NCBI GenBank assembly: GCA_021793595.1
Contig: JAJYSL010000019.1
Location: 1-38,330, forward strand
Direction: 5' to 3'
DNA length: 38,330 nt
Source of the DNA: Acidobacteriota bacterium
GTDB taxonomy: Bacteria > Acidobacteriota > Terriglobia > Terriglobales > Acidobacteriaceae
Shown piece after piece: positions 35,072 through 38,330 of this stretch (position 1 is its first letter; every line of letters starts with the position of its first letter). The position numbers and the translations under genes are program-made. The notes below the pieces were generated by a model. The model ran no database searches and was not told the DNA's origin. It worked only from the letters and a program-made list of their open reading frames with translations.

Positions 35072-35890
35072 TTATGCCCAGGCTTCCGGGGTGACAAACT
35101 CGCAGACTTCACCGCGTAGCGCGAATTCATCTTTCCAGCGTTGGATCAGCCGGTCGGTAGCGACCACAGTATGGCGCCGATCCTGGCCCATCGCGGCCTG
35201 CCCGCCATCGTGCAGCAGGGCATTCGTCGCGTTCCCGCTTCGAACATTCCGGCGAAAACTGCGCCGGATGTTTCCTTCGACGGCATCCGCGGTCGTCGGC
35301 TTCCAGTCGTATCCCATCGCGTTCCACAGCACCGGCGTCAGCCCCAGCTCGCGGGCGGCGCGCAGCACGTCCGGTCGGCGTCCGCCATGGGGCGGGCGAA
35401 ACCAGCGGACTCGCGCGCCCAGCGCATCTTCGAGGGCCGCATTGCAGTCGCGCAACTCTTGACGAACGACCTGAGGCGGCCGGATCAGCAGCAGTGGATG
35501 CGTCATGGTGTGGTTGCCGATCAAATGCCCGGCCGCGGCCACCGCCCGCGCAATCTCCGGACGCTGCCGCACAAATCGGCCAATCATGAAAAACGTGGCG
35601 CGGACGCTGTGTTTCGCAAGGACTTCCAGCAGCCGATACGTCTCCGGATCGTTAGGCCCATCGTCGAACGTCAGAGCAATCTGGCTGGGATTTTTCACCG
35701 CTACCACGCATCGGCCAAAGAGTTGCGATGTCGGCCACATGCCCGCGTAGGCGTAGGCTCCCGCAGCCAGAATGCCAGTCGCCACAGCGGTCGCGGCGAG
35801 CGCTCCGGCGCTGGGAATCTCAGGTCGGGTTCCAACCGTGTTGGCCGGTGGTTCAGTCACGGGAAGGGTCAGTATCTTGGGCGGGGTCAT
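35072..35890 (-). CDS. Polysaccharide deacetylase (NodB domain), membrane-anchored
   Basis: A 272-residue carbohydrate esterase family 4 protein. One N-terminal hydrophobic segment (ALAATAVATGILAAGAYAYAGMW, about 30-52) is an anchor or uncleaved signal. The NodB domain has motif 1 TFDDGP (Asp76, Asp77), motif 2 HTMTHP with metal-binding His127 and His131, motif 3 RPPHGGRR at 165-172, a WNAMGYDW segment with Asp195, and the LLHDGG histidine near residue 227. The metal triad and catalytic residues are intact. It probably de-N-acetylates peptidoglycan or an exopolysaccharide outside the inner membrane. ATG at 35888-35890. It is divergent from the kinase gene, with 125 bases between starts. Confidence 0.9.
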   Translation of the reverse strand: MTPPKILTLPVTEPPANTVGTRPEIPSAGALAATAVATGILAAGAYAYAGMWPTSQLFGRCVVAVKNPSQIALTFDDGPNDPETYRLLEVLAKHSVRATFFMIGRFVRQRPEIARAVAAAGHLIGNHTMTHPLLLIRPPQVVRQELRDCNAALEDALGARVRWFRPPHGGRRPDVLRAARELGLTPVLWNAMGYDWKPTTADAVEGNIRRSFRRNVRSGNATNALLHDGGQAAMGQDRRHTVVATDRLIQRWKDEFALRGEVCEFVTPEAWA

Positions 35891-36015
35891 CGCGTTTGAG
35901 TGTATCGGAACCGGTCTGCAGGGGTATCCACAAGGTATCGATTTGTGGCTTGCCGAGTCGCCCTACGCGTGCTATCTTCGATTTTCATTCGCTTTTACTA
36001 CGAAGGGAATCCGCC

Positions 36016-36954
36016 ATGGCCAAGCTTTTCGAAAATCCAAGATTCATCGCAATTGAAGGCCCGATCCGCGCCGGAAAATCCACTTTAGCCATGCTGCTGG
36101 CCCAGGAAATCGGCGCCACCCGCATCATCGAACCGCAGCGGAATCCCTTCCTCTCGCCATTCTATCGCGGCGAGAGAAGCGCTGCTTTCCCGGCGCAAAT
36201 GTGGTTCCTGATGTCGCGATATGAGCAGCTATGCGCCGCCGCCGAGCGCGACGCCAAGACTGGCAAAGCTGTACGGATGGTGGCCGACTACATTTTCGAA
36301 AAAGACAAGCTGTTCGCCAATCTGAATTTGAGCGATGACGAACTGGCGTTGTACGAACGTCAGTTTCAGTACTTCCGCGACCAGTTGCCGACTCCCGACC
36401 TGGTGATCTATCTGCAGACCTCCCCCAAGGTGCTGCGCACCCGCTTGGCGCGCAAAGGTGTGCCGGAGGAGCAGGCGATTTCCGGCCGCTACCTGGAACA
36501 GGTGGCCGAGGCTTACGAGCATTACTTCTTTCATTACACCGCCAGCGATCTGCTGATCGTGAACACGGACGACATCGACTTTGTGCGCAATAATGAGGAC
36601 CTGCAAACCCTGCTGCGGCGGCTGAAGGAACCGGTGCACGGCACGCAATACTTCCTGCCGCTCGGCAACGGAGATAAAGGAGGCCCGCTCAGTCCGCTGC
36701 GCGCGCTTCGCTCCCAGGGCGCGTCGCTGCGGTCGATGCTCTCCGTGCCGCGCACGATCTTCGGCGCGCCGCAAACCGGGATTGATTCGCCGCGGTCTGG
36801 GCTCGACTCGCCGCGAACTCGAGTGGGCTCGCCGCGTGCGCTAGCTCCAGCGCTACGCTCTTTTTCGCTGCGATCCGTGCCGCCAACAGTGCGCTCGCTC
36901 ACCTGGAGCTTCGCGCCCGGCCTGGTTCAAGCCGCCCAACGCCTTTGCCGGTAA
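36016..36954 (+). CDS. Deoxynucleoside kinase with an unusual Ser/Pro/Arg-rich C-terminal extension
   Basis: A P-loop kinase that phosphorylates deoxynucleosides for dNTP salvage. The Walker A motif is IEGPIRAGKSTLA (about 13-25). MWFLMSRYEQL (about 61-71) is the substrate-binding helix region, PDLVIYLQTSPKVLRTRLARKGVPEEQ (about 131-157) contains the LID, and YLEQVAEAYEHYF follows. The expected E-R-S/D-R-S catalytic strand reads MVADYIFEKDKLFA, as in the more distant bacterial members. The kinase domain ends near residue 217 (GTQYFLPLG); another 95 residues follow, rich in Ser, Pro and Arg, including three seven-residue repeats around SPR (DNA 36781-36843). ATG 36016 has AAGGGA eight bases upstream. 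The stop is 28 bases from an insertion sequence. Confidence 0.83.
   Translation: MAKLFENPRFIAIEGPIRAGKSTLAMLLAQEIGATRIIEPQRNPFLSPFYRGERSAAFPAQMWFLMSRYEQLCAAAERDAKTGKAVRMVADYIFEKDKLFANLNLSDDELALYERQFQYFRDQLPTPDLVIYLQTSPKVLRTRLARKGVPEEQAISGRYLEQVAEAYEHYFFHYTASDLLIVNTDDIDFVRNNEDLQTLLRRLKEPVHGTQYFLPLGNGDKGGPLSPLRALRSQGASLRSMLSVPRTIFGAPQTGIDSPRSGLDSPRTRVGSPRALAPALRSFSLRSVPPTVRSLTWSFAPGLVQAAQRLCR
36781..36843 (+). repeat. Three degenerate 21-bp repeats encoding x-D/G-S-P-R-x-x
   Basis: Copies at 36781-36801, 36802-36822 and 36823-36843 each contain CTCGCCGCG or TTCGCCGCG and encode IDSPRSG, LDSPRTR and VGSPRAL. They lie in the kinase's C-terminal extension. Confidence 0.75.
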
Positions 36955-37097
36955 GCGGAAAGAGGATCGCGGAGATGCTAGCCGCGATTTCTCACACGGA
37001 TCGATTTCATCCGACAGATCGGCGGTCTGATAGGGCAGAAGGGTGGTCGTTCGGTCTCGGATCGTATCCACTTGCGCCTCGGCCCACTCGGTGCCCT

Positions 37098-38198
37098 TCA
37101 GAGCCAGCGCGTGAGCGCTTCCACCAGCGTGTAAGCCAGTGCCGACAGGTACAGCCGCAGCTGATTGCCTTTCATTTCTTCCGTCGAGAGGCGATAGGCG
37201 AACAGGCACATCTGCTCCTGGATGCGGTTCTCCATCTCGCCACGCTGGCAGTAGAACCGCTCGTAGAGTTCCCGCGCCGCCCACGCATCTGGAGTTATCG
37301 AGGTAACGACGAAGCGCGGGTTTTCGCCCTTGTCGAGATATTCGGCCTTGGCCACTACGCGCCTCGCCCGTGCCCAGCTCTTCTTGGTCTGGTAGTCGAA
37401 CTCGGTGAACACGCGCGCCAGACCGAACAGGAAGTCCACTTGCTCGGCCTCGCACCAGTCCATCCGTTCCTCGCGACAGAAGCCCGAGTCGCCGCGCAGC
37501 ACGATCTTCACTTCCGGCCACTTGGCACGCAGTTGCGCCACGATGCGCTTGACTTCATCCAGCGCACCGGCCCCGTCGATGTTGGCCGGCCTGAGCCGCG
37601 CGCAAAGCAGTTGATCGCCGGCGAAGATATAGAGCGGCAAGTAACAGTAGTTGTCGTAGTCACCATGGAAAAATCGCTCCGGCTGATGGCCGTGGAGCGG
37701 AATGTCGGTGGCATCCAGATCGAGCACGATCTGGCCGGGCGCTTCGGCGTGCGATTCGATGAACCGATCGCACAGCAGCGCGTCGATCTTCTCCGGCGCG
37801 TAATCGATCTTGTGGTAACGCTTGCTGCCGCCGGGCAACTCCAGCCGGTTCAGCGTGCTCTTGCCGGCCAGGGGATCGTCCAGCTGGCGCCGGCCCGACA
37901 GCACCCCCATCAGCGGATCGTGGCGCAACTGCTCCTGATCGTTCAGGTCCTCGTAGCCCAGCGCCAGCCCATAGAGGCGCTGCGAGAGCATCTCGCCAAG
38001 CGGGTGCTGGACCAGCCGCGGCGACCGCCGGTCGGTGAAACAAGACGCCACCCGCTGCAGCAAACCGATCTTGCCATCGGTCTGACGCAACAACAGCGCT
38101 CCGCCATCGGTCGATACCTGCCCGGCGGTGAAACTGACCTCTACGCGGCGCGAAAAATGAGAGGCAAACGAGAAGACTTCTTGAGTACACTCTGTCAT
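37098..38198 (-). pseudogene. IS1380-family transposase, frameshifted and C-terminally truncated
   Basis: DDE transposase of 366 residues from the ATG at 38196-38198. Recognisable blocks are VSTDGGALLLRQTDGKIGL near the N-terminus, GKSTLNRLEL, the first catalytic aspartate in IVLDLDATDIPLHGHQ, YDNYCYLPLYIF, the second in VLRGDSGFCREERMDWCE, and the catalytic glutamate in RFYCQRGEMENRIQEQM. The frame stops at 37098 directly after EALTRWL. A one-base shift restores the family continuation ALKGTEWAEAQVDTIR (ending near 37066), so one C appears deleted near 37107. After DTIR the family's last roughly 50 residues are absent and the sequence runs into the terminal repeat. All three catalytic residues remain, but the protein is probably inactive. 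Confidence 0.85.
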
Positions 38199-38200
38199 GA

Positions 38201-38271
38201 GAAAGGCCGCCCTTTCCGCCGCCATAACACGCTTCGACAACGTAGTTATGACATAGAAACGACGGCCTTTC
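38201..38271 (-). promoter_or_regulatory. Inverted repeat over the transposase leader
   Basis: GAAAGGCCG (38201-38209) pairs perfectly with CGGCCTTTC (38263-38271), with an inner CATAAC/GTTATG pair (38223-38228 and 38245-38250). The hairpin ends three bases before the transposase ATG and covers its purine-rich ribosome-binding region, so read-through transcripts may be poorly translated, as in IS10 and IS50. Confidence 0.5.
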
Positions 38272-38330
38272 CAGCTATATTTTTGTCCGCACACTCTCCC
38301 CTTTAACAGTCGGCGTGTGAGATATGCAGG

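Larger units (their letters stand above)
36982..38330 (-). mobile_element. IS1380-family insertion sequence, degenerate copy
   Basis: The element is bounded by inverted terminal repeats: CCGCGATTTCTCACACG at 36982-36998 and, on the other strand, CCTGCATATCTCACACG from 38330 to 38314, sharing the TCTCACACG core. The right end coincides with the last base of the window. CTAG at 36978-36981 is the candidate four-base target duplication; its partner would lie beyond base 38330. Total length is 1349 bp, shorter than the roughly 1.6-1.7 kb usual for the family, consistent with an internal deletion near the 3' end of the transposase. Confidence 0.78.

Noticed and set aside
36945..38306. 453-codon + strand frame opposite the transposase
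   Set aside because: It is the antisense of a GC-rich coding frame; the - strand matches IS1380 transposase motifs in the proper order.

Overview
The window looks like a chromosomal stretch from an Acidobacteriota genome (Terriglobia / Koribacter-like). Three things suggest this. There is a 1.1-kDa-residue-class Oar-like TonB receptor with an N-terminal carboxypeptidase-regulatory domain. There is a DUF3300 protein, a Tat-exported Gfo/Idh/MocA oxidoreductase and a DUF3467 protein. Many genes start with TTG or GTG in moderately GC-rich DNA. The assignment is inferred from gene content, not from a marker gene.

Layout. (1) Bases 1-6988, + strand: the 3' part of coaD, a small secreted protein, a class I aminotransferase, a GNAT acetyltransferase, then a tight sugar-nucleotide block (manA, manC-type guanylyltransferase, phosphohexomutase, HAD phosphatase). 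(2) 7322-10348: a small zinc-ribbon-like protein, then on the - strand a CDP-glucose 4,6-dehydratase-like gene with a family 2 glycosyltransferase, and a MarR regulator. (3) 10505-14886, + strand: a BtuB-like TonB receptor divergent from marR, a Tat-type Gfo/Idh oxidoreductase, and gmd. (4) 15044-20438: tRNA-Leu(UAG) with a terminator, the large Oar-like receptor, and a convergent DUF3300 gene, with a strong bidirectional terminator between the last two. (5) 20711-27569, + strand: an envelope cluster of DUF3467, GT39-type membrane glycosyltransferase, TPR protein, NfeD protease, slipin and SPOR protein. (6) 27592-33535, - strand: purM, an unusual 276-bp intergenic element, then purN-dapF-ldcA-mpl-plsC, each joined to the next by a 4-base overlap. 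(7) 33722-36954: hemL, a polysaccharide deacetylase (- strand) and a deoxynucleoside kinase with an odd tail. (8) 36982-38330: an IS1380-type insertion sequence whose transposase is frameshifted and 3'-truncated. Its outer terminal repeat coincides with the window end.

How the genes fit together. manA, the phosphohexomutase, manC and gmd make the route fructose-6-P to mannose-6-P to mannose-1-P to GDP-mannose to GDP-4-keto-6-deoxymannose, though gmd lies about 9 kb from the rest. The dehydratase/GT2 pair and the GT39 protein also point to surface-glycan assembly. Region 6 joins two purine-synthesis enzymes to murein-peptide recycling (LdcA trims tetrapeptide, Mpl reattaches tripeptide) and a DAP-epimerase homologue lacking one catalytic cysteine. 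No CRISPR array, phage module or defence system was recognised.
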